DNA from: Butyricicoccus sp. OM04-18BH
GTDB lineage: Bacteria; Bacillota; Clostridia; Oscillospirales; Butyricicoccaceae
NCBI RefSeq assembly: GCF_003481705.1
Contig: NZ_QULN01000012.1
Location: forward strand, 1-64,000
Reading direction: 5' to 3'
DNA length: 64,000 bases
Shown: piece by piece, positions 18,220 to 27,158 of the stretch
Layout: each line of letters begins with the position of its first letter
Numbering within the stretch: the first letter of the stretch is position 1
Position numbers and translations under genes: made by a program
The notes under the pieces: model-generated
Databases searched by the model: none
Seen by the model: the letters and a program-made list of their open reading frames with translations, nothing else
What the model was told of the DNA's origin: nothing

Positions 18220-21200
18220 TCACGCCGCCAGCGCATTGGCATTGACCCGTTCAATCGCCTGTCGGATGCCTGCCCACACGGACAGGTCTGTGAACACTTC
18301 CACGATGCTGCCGTAGTCGGTAAACGGTGCTTCCTGCAAAACGGACATATCTTTCATCATGCCGTTATGAACAATGTACTCCACAATCTGGTTTACGAAG
18401 TAAATCTGCCTGCTGTCCAAGCTGGCATCGTTCAGATACTGCGCAAACGCCTCCTTTGCCGCGTTCATGTCAACTCCGACGATTTCTCGCACGAACTCGC
18501 CCAGCGGCTTCTGGCCGTACTCAGCCACATAATCCTGTTTCGTACCGACCTCGCTCCAGAGTGCTTTCTCCAGCGCCTGCACATCTTCCACAGTCAAAGG
18601 GACATTACCCTTTAGTTTGGCAATAACGGCGTCATTCATGTGCTGACGCACGTAGAATTCCGCCTTGGCCTTGTAGTTCTTCAGATCGTCGTTTTCCAGC
18701 TCAGATTCCTTCCAGTCCACAGACAGAATTTCGTCATCAAAATTCGTATCATAGCGCACTTTACTGACCGGAATATACTTGATGAGGTCGCGCAGATTCT
18801 CCCGGATGTACTCAAATTCATTGATTCCGGCGGTCTCCACATAGTCCGTATGCAAAATCTTGTCAATCAGCTCAGCCTGCACCATGATCTCCGGAATATT
18901 TGCCACAGCTGCAACGGCAGAGACCTTTTTAACCAGATCGCTCCGCGCCTTGCCATACTTCTTTCCCGCCAGGTACGCAAGCTCGATGCCGTATAGCAGC
19001 GCGTCGAACCGCAGCGCTTTGGCATCGTCCTCTTCCGGTGTAATAAGCGGCGCAAGCTCTTGCCCTATGAGCAAGGTATCCTCATAGGTCAGAGCGTTAT
19101 AGCTGTCCGGTTCTGCATACCGCTCTACATATTTTAAATGCTGGCGGACAGCAAAGTTCTCTTTGTTCAGTTCCCGCACCTTGCGCACCATGTCCTCCAC
19201 CAGCGTCTTGCGGAAGGCAATCAGATCCGTTGTCTGATACGCCAAGTCCTGCAATTTGAAGGCAATTTGGGCCTTCAGATGGAAGATTGCGCCTTGCAGG
19301 GCGATCATATTGGCGGTAGGTCTGCCCTTGTTCATGCGAAAGAACTCAAAGTTGCCGCAGAAGTCAAAAATATAGAACTTGTCCTTATCCTTACCATCCA
19401 TCAGCCCCGGACACAGACGGGTGCCACGCCCAATCATCTGCCAGAACTTCGCTTTGCTCATGACCTTTTTAAAGAACACCAGATTCAGCACCTCCGGCAC
19501 GTCGATGCCGGTGTCCAGCATATCCACGGAAATGGCGATTTGCGGCAGCTTTTTCGGATCGGAGAACTCGTCAATCGCGCTCTGGGCGTAAGTCATATAG
19601 TTATCAATGACCTTGGCAAAGCCGGGAAGGTGCGGGTATTCTTTATTGAAAACCGCGAGGATTTTCTCCGCATGGGTGTGATTTTTTGCAAAGATGATCG
19701 TTTTGCCCAGCTTACTGCCGTAGTCGATGGTCAGACCGTGGGTCATCAGCGTGTTCAGTACCTGTCGGATGGTGTCTTCATTGAAAATCCATTCGTTCAG
19801 CGCCGAGGATGCAATGCGCTCCGGTAATTCTCCGTTTTCATCTTCGAAGGTGTCCTCATAGGCCTGCTTGTCCTCGTCGGAAAGCTCATCGTAAACGATG
19901 CCCTGTTCAATAAATTTCAGCTTCGTCTCTACCGACAGGAAATCCACCAGATACCCGTCCTTCACCGCCTGCGCCAGTTCATAGCCATAGGTGGGTACGC
20001 CGTTTTCTAGTTCAAATATCTCATAGGTGTTCTTGTCGATCTCGTCCTTGGGCGTGGCCGTCAGTCCCACCAGCGGGGCATCAAAGTAGTTGAAAATATC
20101 CCGGTACTTGTTGTAAACGGAGCGGTGAGCTTCGTCACAGATGACCAAATCGAAATGTCCGCAGGTGAAAAGCTTACCCTCTTCATCCTGCACGCTGTCA
20201 ATAACATTGTACATGGTCTGATAGGTGGAAAACACACAGTGGGCTGTGTAGTTGTCCTTCTCCTCACAGAGATTGGTAACGGAGAGATCGGGCAGCAAAT
20301 TCACAAAGCTGCGCTTGGCCTGCGTCACCAGACTGTTGCGGTCAGCAAGGAAGAGAATATTCTTCACCCAGCCGTGTTGGAGCAGCACATCGCATAGGGC
20401 GATGACAGTTCTCGTTTTTCCGGAACCGGTGGCCATGACCAGCAGCGCCTTGCGGCGGTTCCGGGCAAAGGCATCGCAGGCTGCCTTGATCGCGCCCTCC
20501 TGATAGTAGCGACCGGCGATTTTGCGATCCACCATAATATTTTTCAGGCTCGTCCGCATACTCTGGAGATTGAAGAGCTTCTCCAGATCACGTTTGGAGT
20601 AAATGGCCGCACATTTCCGCTCAGGATACAGATTGTCCGTGATGCGGGTCTCAAAGCCGTTGGTCAGGAAGATGACCGGGCGGCGGTGATACTTTTTCTC
20701 CAACAGATCGGCGTAGAGCTTTGCCTGCTGGCGGCCCTTAGCTACGTCCACGCAGGTGCGCTTGGCCTCCACCACTGCCAAGGGGCGTCCGTCATCACCG
20801 TAGAGCACATAGTCTGCATAGCCGACCTCGGACTTGTTTGGCATACCGGGCAGCTCTACCTCATTCAGCCAGTCCTTGCTCTCCGTCCAGCCCGCATCTG
20901 TGAGCATGGTGTCGATATACAGCTTGCGGGTCTTGTATTCGGACAGGTCGAGGGGCTTTGGCACATAGGTCTGCTGCTGCTCGGCGCGACGGGCGGTGAG
21001 TTCCTCCTTCAGCGCAGCGTTTTCCGCCATCAGCGCGGCGAGCTCCACCTCCGGCACTTCCTGCACCGGCTCGGCGGAAACTTCGCTTTTCTGCGTCAGC
21101 AGCGCATGGTCGAAATGTCCTTCGGTGTAGTTCTCGCCGTAGCAGTACGCCACAAAATCCAGAAGAATATAGAGATTTTCCAGACACAGCGCCGCCTGCT

Positions 21201-21513
21201 CTTCGGTGATTTTCTTGCCGGTGTGGGCGGCGTTGTTGCCCATGCGACGGATCAGATCCATCCGCCGCCAGATGTCCGCGCCCACGATGTCCCGGAAGTC
21301 TTCGGTATTCATGAGACTCACCAGAGAGTCCTGATAAGGCATGACCAGCGCCTTGTCCACGGAATACATCCACTTCACGGCAAACTCCATCGCCCTGCGG
21401 CAGTTCAGCACACAGGCGGAGGGGTCGATGGGCAGAATGCGCTCAGCGGAGACGGCAACAGGGGCGAAGGAGGAAAATTGCGGGATGGAGAGGAATGTAT
21501 CAAAGTTGGTCAT
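18220..21513 (-). CDS. hsdR: Type I restriction endonuclease subunit R
   Basis: 1097 aa. An N-terminal DUF4145-like helical domain (about 1-130) is followed by a coiled-coil stretch and the PD-(D/E)xK nuclease core with VVEAKRT. The SF2 translocase follows, with Walker A MATGSGKT (360-367), DEAH starting at Asp460 and TATP. The helicase C-terminal half contains QMIGRGTR. The nuclease and motor residues are intact. The start is set by GAGGTG upstream of 21513. It cleaves unmodified DNA together with the M and S subunits encoded upstream, although two non-RM genes separate it from hsdS. Confidence 0.95.
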   Translation of the reverse strand: MTNFDTFLSIPQFSSFAPVAVSAERILPIDPSACVLNCRRAMEFAVKWMYSVDKALVMPYQDSLVSLMNTEDFRDIVGADIWRRMDLIRRMGNNAAHTGKKITEEQAALCLENLYILLDFVAYCYGENYTEGHFDHALLTQKSEVSAEPVQEVPEVELAALMAENAALKEELTARRAEQQQTYVPKPLDLSEYKTRKLYIDTMLTDAGWTESKDWLNEVELPGMPNKSEVGYADYVLYGDDGRPLAVVEAKRTCVDVAKGRQQAKLYADLLEKKYHRRPVIFLTNGFETRITDNLYPERKCAAIYSKRDLEKLFNLQSMRTSLKNIMVDRKIAGRYYQEGAIKAACDAFARNRRKALLVMATGSGKTRTVIALCDVLLQHGWVKNILFLADRNSLVTQAKRSFVNLLPDLSVTNLCEEKDNYTAHCVFSTYQTMYNVIDSVQDEEGKLFTCGHFDLVICDEAHRSVYNKYRDIFNYFDAPLVGLTATPKDEIDKNTYEIFELENGVPTYGYELAQAVKDGYLVDFLSVETKLKFIEQGIVYDELSDEDKQAYEDTFEDENGELPERIASSALNEWIFNEDTIRQVLNTLMTHGLTIDYGSKLGKTIIFAKNHTHAEKILAVFNKEYPHLPGFAKVIDNYMTYAQSAIDEFSDPKKLPQIAISVDMLDTGIDVPEVLNLVFFKKVMSKAKFWQMIGRGTRLCPGLMDGKDKDKFYIFDFCGNFEFFRMNKGRPTANMIALQGAIFHLKAQIAFKLQDLAYQTTDLIAFRKTLVEDMVRKVRELNKENFAVRQHLKYVERYAEPDSYNALTYEDTLLIGQELAPLITPEEDDAKALRFDALLYGIELAYLAGKKYGKARSDLVKKVSAVAAVANIPEIMVQAELIDKILHTDYVETAGINEFEYIRENLRDLIKYIPVSKVRYDTNFDDEILSVDWKESELENDDLKNYKAKAEFYVRQHMNDAVIAKLKGNVPLTVEDVQALEKALWSEVGTKQDYVAEYGQKPLGEFVREIVGVDMNAAKEAFAQYLNDASLDSRQIYFVNQIVEYIVHNGMMKDMSVLQEAPFTDYGSIVEVFTDLSVWAGIRQAIERVNANALAA

Positions 21514-21544
21514 CGGGTTTCACCTCACGTTTATTACTCTAGAT

Positions 21545-22348
21545 TTACGGATTTGGAGTAAATCCTAGCGTAATTGTTTCTGTAGTACATAAGCAAATTT
21601 CGCAAAAAGATTTTCCAAAGTCGGTTATTGAGATATAACTTTCCTCAAACTTTGGCTTGTTGAATGGATGTACCCGATGCGTAATCGTGTTGATTTGCGA
21701 TTCTAAATATCGGTGTTCCTTTAACGGCTCATATAGGGCTTTATTTGTGAGTGAAGCAAGCATAGCGTTTTTAAGTAGCCCAAGGCGAATCAAATTATCG
21801 AAATATTTACCGACTTCAAATGGATATTCACATTTGGCTAGCTCTCCGACATTAGAAAAATTTTTTACAACATCGTAACCTTCTTCTTTTTTATTTACAC
21901 ACCGAAGGGTAATGGTCGGTATAATTGTATTTGAAGACATGTAACGAAGAATTTTAGCTTCATCAGGACTAAGTTGCTTAATAATTTCTACAAAGGCAGG
22001 ATGAATTCCATCTTTCATTGTCTCGTTCATAGAGTTAGCCAGTAGTTGGGCATACAGTTCTCTTATTTCTATATCTTCCGTTATACTTGCGTTTTGTAGA
22101 GTTGGTACTGCAATTCTTGGGGATGGCGGAACAATATTCTCTGATGGTATATTTTTCAGCTTCTCTTCAAGCATTTTGCGCAAATCAGATAGTAGCTCTT
22201 CCCGCAACTGTGGATAATACTCTCGAAACATGGAAAGGGCCATATGCGTAGCGTCTGCCACGGATAATCCATTATACTGCTCTGCGATGAACGTATTTCC
22301 GTGTGAGCCAAGTCCTGCATTTTGGTTGATTTCTGTCTTGTCATTCAT
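21545..22348 (-). CDS. Abi-alpha (DUF4393) protein with N-terminal amyloid-like motif
   Basis: 267 aa. The central region (about 95-200) matches the Abi-alpha/DUF4393 family, including LYAQLLANSM and HPAFVEIIKQLSPDEAKILRYM. The first 30 residues carry INQ-x8-NTFI-x2-Q-x-N, which resembles the motif at the C-terminus of the small membrane protein encoded immediately upstream. The genes overlap by 8 bp. Shared short motifs in adjacent genes are a hallmark of bacterial amyloid signalling pairs. The family is named for abortive infection. Effector function is inferred. Confidence 0.8.
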   Translation of the reverse strand: MNDKTEINQNAGLGSHGNTFIAEQYNGLSVADATHMALSMFREYYPQLREELLSDLRKMLEEKLKNIPSENIVPPSPRIAVPTLQNASITEDIEIRELYAQLLANSMNETMKDGIHPAFVEIIKQLSPDEAKILRYMSSNTIIPTITLRCVNKKEEGYDVVKNFSNVGELAKCEYPFEVGKYFDNLIRLGLLKNAMLASLTNKALYEPLKEHRYLESQINTITHRVHPFNKPKFEESYISITDFGKSFCEICLCTTETITLGFTPNP

Positions 22349-22565
22349 CGTTTTTCCCTCCTTTGTGATTGTTCTGGATTCCGATGAATGTATTATTGCT
22401 GCCGGACGATGTCTGATTGATGGTAGTAGAATCAGATTTGCCTTTGCTCGAATTATCTTTTTTTATGAGTCCAAAAATTCCGGTTATGATGGCTACCGAT
22501 ACCGAGCCACAGATTGTTATTACCGCAACTTGCACGGTTGCGTCTAACGATGAAAACCATGCCAT
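22341..22565 (-). CDS. Small single-pass membrane protein with C-terminal amyloid-like motif
   Basis: 74 aa. A transmembrane helix (about 10-34) is followed by a lysine/serine linker and a C-terminal INQ-x6-NTFI-x2-Q-NN motif. GAGGTG precedes the ATG. It overlaps the Abi-alpha start and lies 11 bp after hsdS, so it is co-transcribed with the restriction system. It could anchor the Abi-alpha protein at the membrane or be a pore-forming partner. No known family was recognised beyond the motif. Confidence 0.7.
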   Translation of the reverse strand: MAWFSSLDATVQVAVITICGSVSVAIITGIFGLIKKDNSSKGKSDSTTINQTSSGSNNTFIGIQNNHKGGKNDE

Positions 22566-22576
22566 TTTGCTTCACC

Positions 22577-23731
22577 TCACCCAAAATATTTCTGCATCAA
22601 GCTGTCAAACAGTAGTTGTGCTTCGTCCAACGCCTTCTGTACGGCAACTTTTGATTTGTCGACCTGTTCAACGAAGGCTGCAAACTGCTCCTGCAATGCC
22701 ATTGGCGCAAGCAATATCCTTATTTTGTTCATGGTAGATATTGGGAGCTGAGGCTGTGCAGAGCCGCTGGCGATCTTCCCCTTTATGGATTGAAGCTGTA
22801 GCTTAAATTGCTCCATAAAGAAGACCTCTGTCATTACGCTTTTATTCATGCGTAGAATAACCATGCCGGAATTGATGCGTACATTTTCAAACGGGACACT
22901 GTCGTCATAAAACGCCAAATTTCCGAGTGTTCCTCTTGTCGTTAGCACTACATCGCCGCGTTCCAGTTTGCCATTGTGAAGGGCGTTATCTTTTTCTTTA
23001 GTGATGAACATGCGGTTTTCGAAGGAAAAGCCCGTCGCTGTTACGTTTTTTGCATTTAAGAACAGGCAGTATCCCGTGTCTGAAAACTCATCCTGCTTGG
23101 GATAGTTCTTACCACGGTCTCCGTCTATTATCGCACAAACCGTAGTCATCGGTTCAGTCGGAAGCCCCATGCTATTTCTTACGGGATCACCAAACATTTC
23201 GACAAATCGGGCTTTGACGAGTTCGTCCAGCTTTTGGAGCTGCTGCTGACGCAATCGAACGATTGAGATTATTCTATCAAATTCGCTGGTAATATGTCGC
23301 TGATTTTCTAATGTGGGGCATTCTATCTCTACAGATTTTAAATCTGAACTATTGGCCCGTGGCATTTTGGCACCGCTTGTTTTTTCGTTTATATATGCCA
23401 CAAATTTTGGTGACCGTAGAAAATATGTGAGATATTCTCTCGTAATATAGTTTTTATTAGGCTTCAGTGGAAGCATTTCTGAAGTTGCATACCCAGGGCA
23501 ATCAGGGATAACAACTTTGTTTAGATATGGACGCAATTTAGAATAGAGAACATTATTAGTATCAAATGCGATGGTTGAGGTTCCGATTTTATCGAAAGGA
23601 ACATACAAACGCTCATAGATATGCCCTGTGTTGCTTTCCACCATATCTAGATTTAGCAGCCAATATGATTCGCTTTCTGGAACACTTCCTTGCTGAATGG
23701 GGGCTATATCACCCAGTTTATATTTCGCCAT
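22577..23731 (-). CDS. hsdS: Type I restriction-modification specificity subunit
   Basis: 384 aa with two target recognition domains (about 1-150 and 195-345). They are separated by a conserved coiled coil (SEFDRIISIVRLRQQQLQKLDELVKARF region), and a second coiled coil lies at the C-terminus. Each domain carries the typical entry pattern (KLGDIAP; RGDVVLTTRG). It determines the bipartite DNA target of the complex. The target sequence cannot be read from the protein. No inverted hsdS fragment was seen nearby, so phase variation by shuffling is not supported. Confidence 0.92.
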   Translation of the reverse strand: MAKYKLGDIAPIQQGSVPESESYWLLNLDMVESNTGHIYERLYVPFDKIGTSTIAFDTNNVLYSKLRPYLNKVVIPDCPGYATSEMLPLKPNKNYITREYLTYFLRSPKFVAYINEKTSGAKMPRANSSDLKSVEIECPTLENQRHITSEFDRIISIVRLRQQQLQKLDELVKARFVEMFGDPVRNSMGLPTEPMTTVCAIIDGDRGKNYPKQDEFSDTGYCLFLNAKNVTATGFSFENRMFITKEKDNALHNGKLERGDVVLTTRGTLGNLAFYDDSVPFENVRINSGMVILRMNKSVMTEVFFMEQFKLQLQSIKGKIASGSAQPQLPISTMNKIRILLAPMALQEQFAAFVEQVDKSKVAVQKALDEAQLLFDSLMQKYFG

Positions 23732-23742
23732 ATTTCACTCCA

Positions 23743-25245
23743 TTACAATCCAAGCAGCTCTTCCAGTTTGCTCATTTCCTCACCAATCTCCAGTTCCAAC
23801 TCTCTCAGCTGGGCCATGATCTCGCTGGTGGGCGGGTACTCCACGGGCTTATACTCGGTTTTCTTGTATTTATTGATGGACAGGTCATAGCCATTTTCTA
23901 CGATCTCCGCCTTGGGCACGAAAAAGGATTTTTCCGTGCGCTGGCGGTCTTTTTCGAAATCAAGATTGCGGAACCGTGCGATGATATCAGGGATATCGTT
24001 GTCTGCCACCGGGCTGCGCTTATCGTCCAGCGAAAAGCCGTCGGCGGTCATATCATAGAACCACACATTGTCTGTACCACCGTGGCCGGTCTTGGTGAAG
24101 ATCAGCACCGCGGTAGACACCCCTGCATAGGGCTTGAATACGCCGCTGGGCATGGAGATCACGGCCTCCAGCCGGTTGCCGTCCACCAGCTCTTTGCGGA
24201 TGGCTTTGTGTGCGGTGGAAGAGCCGAATAGCACGCCGTCCGGGACGATGCAGGCGCAGCGTCCGCCGATGCGGAGCATCCGCAGGAACAGAGCCAAAAA
24301 CAGCAGTTCCGTTTTCTTGGTCTTGCAGACTTTCAGCAGATCTGCCGAAACGGTGTCTGCGTCCAGGCTGCCCTTGAACGGCGGGTTGGCCAAAATCAGG
24401 GAATACTTCTCTTTGTCTGGGTTCTGGTCGCTAAGGCTGTCCCGGTACTCGATAAAGGGATTGTCAATGCCGTGGGTCATCATGTTCATCGCGCCGATGC
24501 GGAGCATGGTTCTGTCCATGTCGTAGCCGAAAAACATGTGGTTCATATAGTGATCCTTCTTCTGGCGGTTGAAGAAGATTTCTTCCTTGCGGTGTTCCTT
24601 CAGGTATTCACCCGCAGAAACAAGGAAGCCGGAAGTGCCGCAGGCCGGGTCGCAGATCACATCGTCCGCTTTTGGGTCCATCAGCTCCACCATCATGCGG
24701 ATAATATGGCGTGGGGTACGGAACTGACCGTTACGGCCGGACTGGCTGATTTTGCTGAGCAGATATTCATAGGTATCGCCCCGCACATCCACCGCCTGAG
24801 ATTCGTTCATCAGGCGATAAATCTCGTCCAGCGCATCCACCACTTTGGATAGCAGAAGCGGCGTGGGCAGCTTGAAAATGGCATCGTCCATGTACTTGGA
24901 ATAGGCGCTGCTCTTATCCCCGTGGAGGTTCTTGATGAACGGAAACACCCACTCCTGCATCACAGAGTACATTTTCCCTGCCGGGAAGTCATGAAACACA
25001 CTCCATTTGAGTTGCTGACCGTCGATGGTGCGCTCACCCATCTGCACCTCATCGGTGAAGATGCTGGTATAAGGCAGCCCCAGCATGGCAGCCTCTTTTG
25101 CCCGGAGATTGTCCGAATCGTCCAAGTCGTGAATGAACATCAGATACGTGATCTGCTCGATCACATCCAGCGGGTTCACCAAACCGCCCGCTGCAAAAAC
25201 ATCCCAAAGGCCGTCGATTTTATTTTTCAGTTCGCCTGTAATCAT
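23743..25245 (-). CDS. hsdM: Type I restriction-modification methyltransferase subunit
   Basis: 500 aa. An N-terminal helical HsdM_N domain (about 8-130) precedes the N6-adenine methylase domain, with SAM-binding motif DPACGTSGFL (from Asp199) and catalytic NPPF (287-290). Its start codon directly abuts the stop of the upstream fic gene, so the two are translated from one message. It methylates adenine within the target selected by HsdS and protects host DNA. Confidence 0.95.
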   Translation of the reverse strand: MITGELKNKIDGLWDVFAAGGLVNPLDVIEQITYLMFIHDLDDSDNLRAKEAAMLGLPYTSIFTDEVQMGERTIDGQQLKWSVFHDFPAGKMYSVMQEWVFPFIKNLHGDKSSAYSKYMDDAIFKLPTPLLLSKVVDALDEIYRLMNESQAVDVRGDTYEYLLSKISQSGRNGQFRTPRHIIRMMVELMDPKADDVICDPACGTSGFLVSAGEYLKEHRKEEIFFNRQKKDHYMNHMFFGYDMDRTMLRIGAMNMMTHGIDNPFIEYRDSLSDQNPDKEKYSLILANPPFKGSLDADTVSADLLKVCKTKKTELLFLALFLRMLRIGGRCACIVPDGVLFGSSTAHKAIRKELVDGNRLEAVISMPSGVFKPYAGVSTAVLIFTKTGHGGTDNVWFYDMTADGFSLDDKRSPVADNDIPDIIARFRNLDFEKDRQRTEKSFFVPKAEIVENGYDLSINKYKKTEYKPVEYPPTSEIMAQLRELELEIGEEMSKLEELLGL

Positions 25246-26304
25246 TTATTCTCTCTCCCTGTTCCAAGTGTAAGAAGTGTACCGTCCGCCGCCGATTTTC
25301 AAGATTTCTCCAGACTTTATCAAATCCGCCAGTGCGCGCTGGACGGTGATCTGACTGATATTCGGGCACTTTTCCATGATTTCACTCTTGGTGATTTTGC
25401 CGAGGTGGTTTTTGATGATCTCCCGTACACGGTCGGGCTTGGACAGGCCCTTGGTGGTCAGCAGCTCGATCCGGCTCTCGAAATCCCGGTACGCCGCCAC
25501 CAGAACACCCAGCATATAGGTGACAAAGGGGGCATAGTCGTTGGTTCCCTCATGCCAGTTATAGGAGCTGGCTTGCAGAGTCTCGTAATAGGTTTCCTTG
25601 GTATCGGAGATCAGTTTCTCAATACTGATATATTTGCCAACGATATAGCCGGAGCGGTACAGGAGCAGCAGTGTCAGGAGCCTGCTCATGCGGCCATTCC
25701 CGTCATTGAAGGGGTGGATGCAGAGAAAATCCAGAATGAAGATGGGAATCAGCAGCAACGGGTCGAGTTCAGCATCCTGCATAGCCGCTTCAAACGCGCT
25801 GCACAGCGCCGTAATAGCCTCCGGCGTTTCCCACGCAGGAACAGGCTCAAACCGGACAATCTGCTGACCGTCCGGCAGTTCTTCGGCAATCACGTTATCC
25901 GAATTTTTGAAGCAGCCGCCGATGGACTTCCCGCTGTATTTGTACAGATCCCGGTGAAGCTGCAAAATGATGGACGGCTTTGGCGGGATATAGTCGTGGC
26001 TTTCATGGATCGTTGCAAGCACATCGCGGTATCCAGCAATCTCTTTTTCACTGCGAGTTTTTGGCATTGTTTTATCACGCACGATTTTCTTCAGTCTGTC
26101 ATCCGTGGTGATAATTCCCTCGATGCGGTTAGATGCCTCTGTGCTCTGAATTTTCGCAACTTCCAGAAGTTCAGACAACGCATCCGCTTTAGCCTCGATA
26201 AAGAGATTTTGCTGCCCCTTGTATTCGTGAATCTGCGTCAGGTAGGCCACGATCTCTGGCGTCAGCAATTTGTTGTATTCTATTTTGAAGTCGAACGCTC
26301 TCAT
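25246..26304 (-). CDS. Fic-domain protein with winged-helix C-terminus
   Basis: 352 aa. An N-terminal Fic_N region carries the inhibitory motif S58-NRI-E62-G63 (S/T-x3-E-G/N class). The Fic core motif is HPFNDGNGR (His197 catalytic), and a C-terminal winged helix (about 280-350) follows. The family transfers AMP to hydroxyl side chains. The intramolecular inhibitory helix suggests tight control. As the first gene of the type I operon with a dyad over its promoter, its winged helix could autoregulate the operon. Fic genes inside type I RM operons are known, with unclear function. Confidence 0.92.
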   Translation of the reverse strand: MRAFDFKIEYNKLLTPEIVAYLTQIHEYKGQQNLFIEAKADALSELLEVAKIQSTEASNRIEGIITTDDRLKKIVRDKTMPKTRSEKEIAGYRDVLATIHESHDYIPPKPSIILQLHRDLYKYSGKSIGGCFKNSDNVIAEELPDGQQIVRFEPVPAWETPEAITALCSAFEAAMQDAELDPLLLIPIFILDFLCIHPFNDGNGRMSRLLTLLLLYRSGYIVGKYISIEKLISDTKETYYETLQASSYNWHEGTNDYAPFVTYMLGVLVAAYRDFESRIELLTTKGLSKPDRVREIIKNHLGKITKSEIMEKCPNISQITVQRALADLIKSGEILKIGGGRYTSYTWNRERE

Positions 26305-26349
26305 GCACTGCCCTCATTTGAATTTCAATTTCATCAAATCTTATCGAAT

Positions 26350-26389
26350 GATGTAATTGTAGTATATCCTTGAATTACATCGCTGTCAA
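26350..26389 (-). promoter_or_regulatory. Promoter and operator of the fic-hsd operon
   Basis: Minus strand TTGACA (26384-26389), 17 bp, TATACT (26361-26366). The perfect 9-bp dyad GATGTAATT (26350-26358) / AATTACATC (26373-26381) brackets the -10, so a bound repressor would block RNA polymerase. Confidence 0.8.
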
Positions 26390-26469
26390 TATCAATTTTC
26401 TCATTTTTGCATTAATGATAAAATTAGAATTTGGCTGTCGTCTGCTACGCATCATGTCCCCTCGCAGGC

Positions 26470-26555
26470 GCTGACAATCGAAAACTGTATCGTAACGATT
26501 TAAGATTGTCAGCAAAAAAGGAAGTCCGCCACTCATCGGTACGGACTTCCTTTTG
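26470..26555. terminator. Two adjacent hairpins
   Basis: Stem GCTGACAATC/GATTGTCAGC (26470-26479, 26504-26513) is followed by AAAAAA. Stem AAGGAAGTCCG/CGGACTTCCTT (26518-26528, 26542-26552) is followed by TTG. Each ends one direction of transcription between the defence operon and the oriT region. Confidence 0.65.
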
Positions 26556-26599
26556 CATTTTCTGAGCAGGTGTTCCAAACTGCGTTTTTACAGTTTGGG

Positions 26600-26735
26600 T
26601 ACCCGTCTGCGAAGAAAATATGGGGAGTTCAGAGGGGAAAATCCCCTTTGACGCAGGGTTTCCAATAGGGGCGCGCAGCATCCCTGTTGGCACACGATTT
26701 TCCGTAGGAAAGTCTAGTGTGTTATACCTTTGCTT
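26600..26735. other. oriT: oriT of pMV158 (MOBV) type
   Basis: TAGTGTGTTATAC at 26715-26727 contains the MobM-type nick sequence TAGTGTG/TTA. It is preceded by small hairpins TTTCC-GTA-GGAAA and GGGG-AAAA-TCCCC, as in MOBV origins. No relaxase gene remains in the window, so the element could only be mobilised in trans. The match is from memory of the consensus. Confidence 0.6.
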
Positions 26736-26817
26736 CCGGCTGACACTGGAAAGAGGCTAGCTTCGCCATCTGCTGTACGGACAGATAGCGGTTGGCAGAC
26801 GCTTTTCAGCGGCAGGA

Positions 26818-26888
26818 GGACAGGCGGATTTTGTGACGCGGGCTGCGGTACAAATGCAGGATTTTTGAGAAGCAAAATCCGACTGTCC
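26818..26888. repeat. Imperfect 16-bp inverted repeat
   Basis: GGACAGGCGGATTTTG (26818-26833) with CAAAATCCGACTGTCC (26873-26888). One mismatch pair, 39-nt loop. It lies between oriT and two small mobile-element genes. Confidence 0.55.
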
Positions 26889-26945
26889 GGAAAAGGAAGC
26901 AGAGGTATATAAAAGCCCCCGTCCCGCCGCAGCGCCGCCGTTGTT

Positions 26946-27146
26946 TCAGCGCTTCTTCCGTTTTCCCTTGCCGTGGGTCGTGGTCGTTTTCCCGCGCTGG
27001 CTGATGGGGCTTTTTAGGTACTTGGACAGTTTGAGTATTTCAATCAGTGAGACGAACTGCTCTGTCGAGAGTTTGTCATAATCAATGCCGAACGTAGCAA
27101 GGAATGACCGAATTTGCCTTTTCTCGGAACTGCCCTCAAAGTTCAT
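26946..27146 (-). CDS. Hypothetical small basic protein, mobile-element associated
   Basis: 66 aa. The first half is amphipathic helical (LSTEQFVSLIEILKLSKYL) and the tail is strongly basic (GKGKRKKR). It sits 12 bp after the next gene upstream on the same strand, with weak GGATG spacing to the ATG. Not recognised. The basic tail suggests nucleic-acid contact. Confidence 0.5.
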   Translation of the reverse strand: MNFEGSSEKRQIRSFLATFGIDYDKLSTEQFVSLIEILKLSKYLKSPISQRGKTTTTHGKGKRKKR

Positions 27147-27158
27147 TGCATCCTGTAA

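Noticed and set aside
22577..23731. Phase-variable hsdS
   Set aside because: No second hsdS, inverted partial copy or recombinase adjacent to hsdS was found in the operon.
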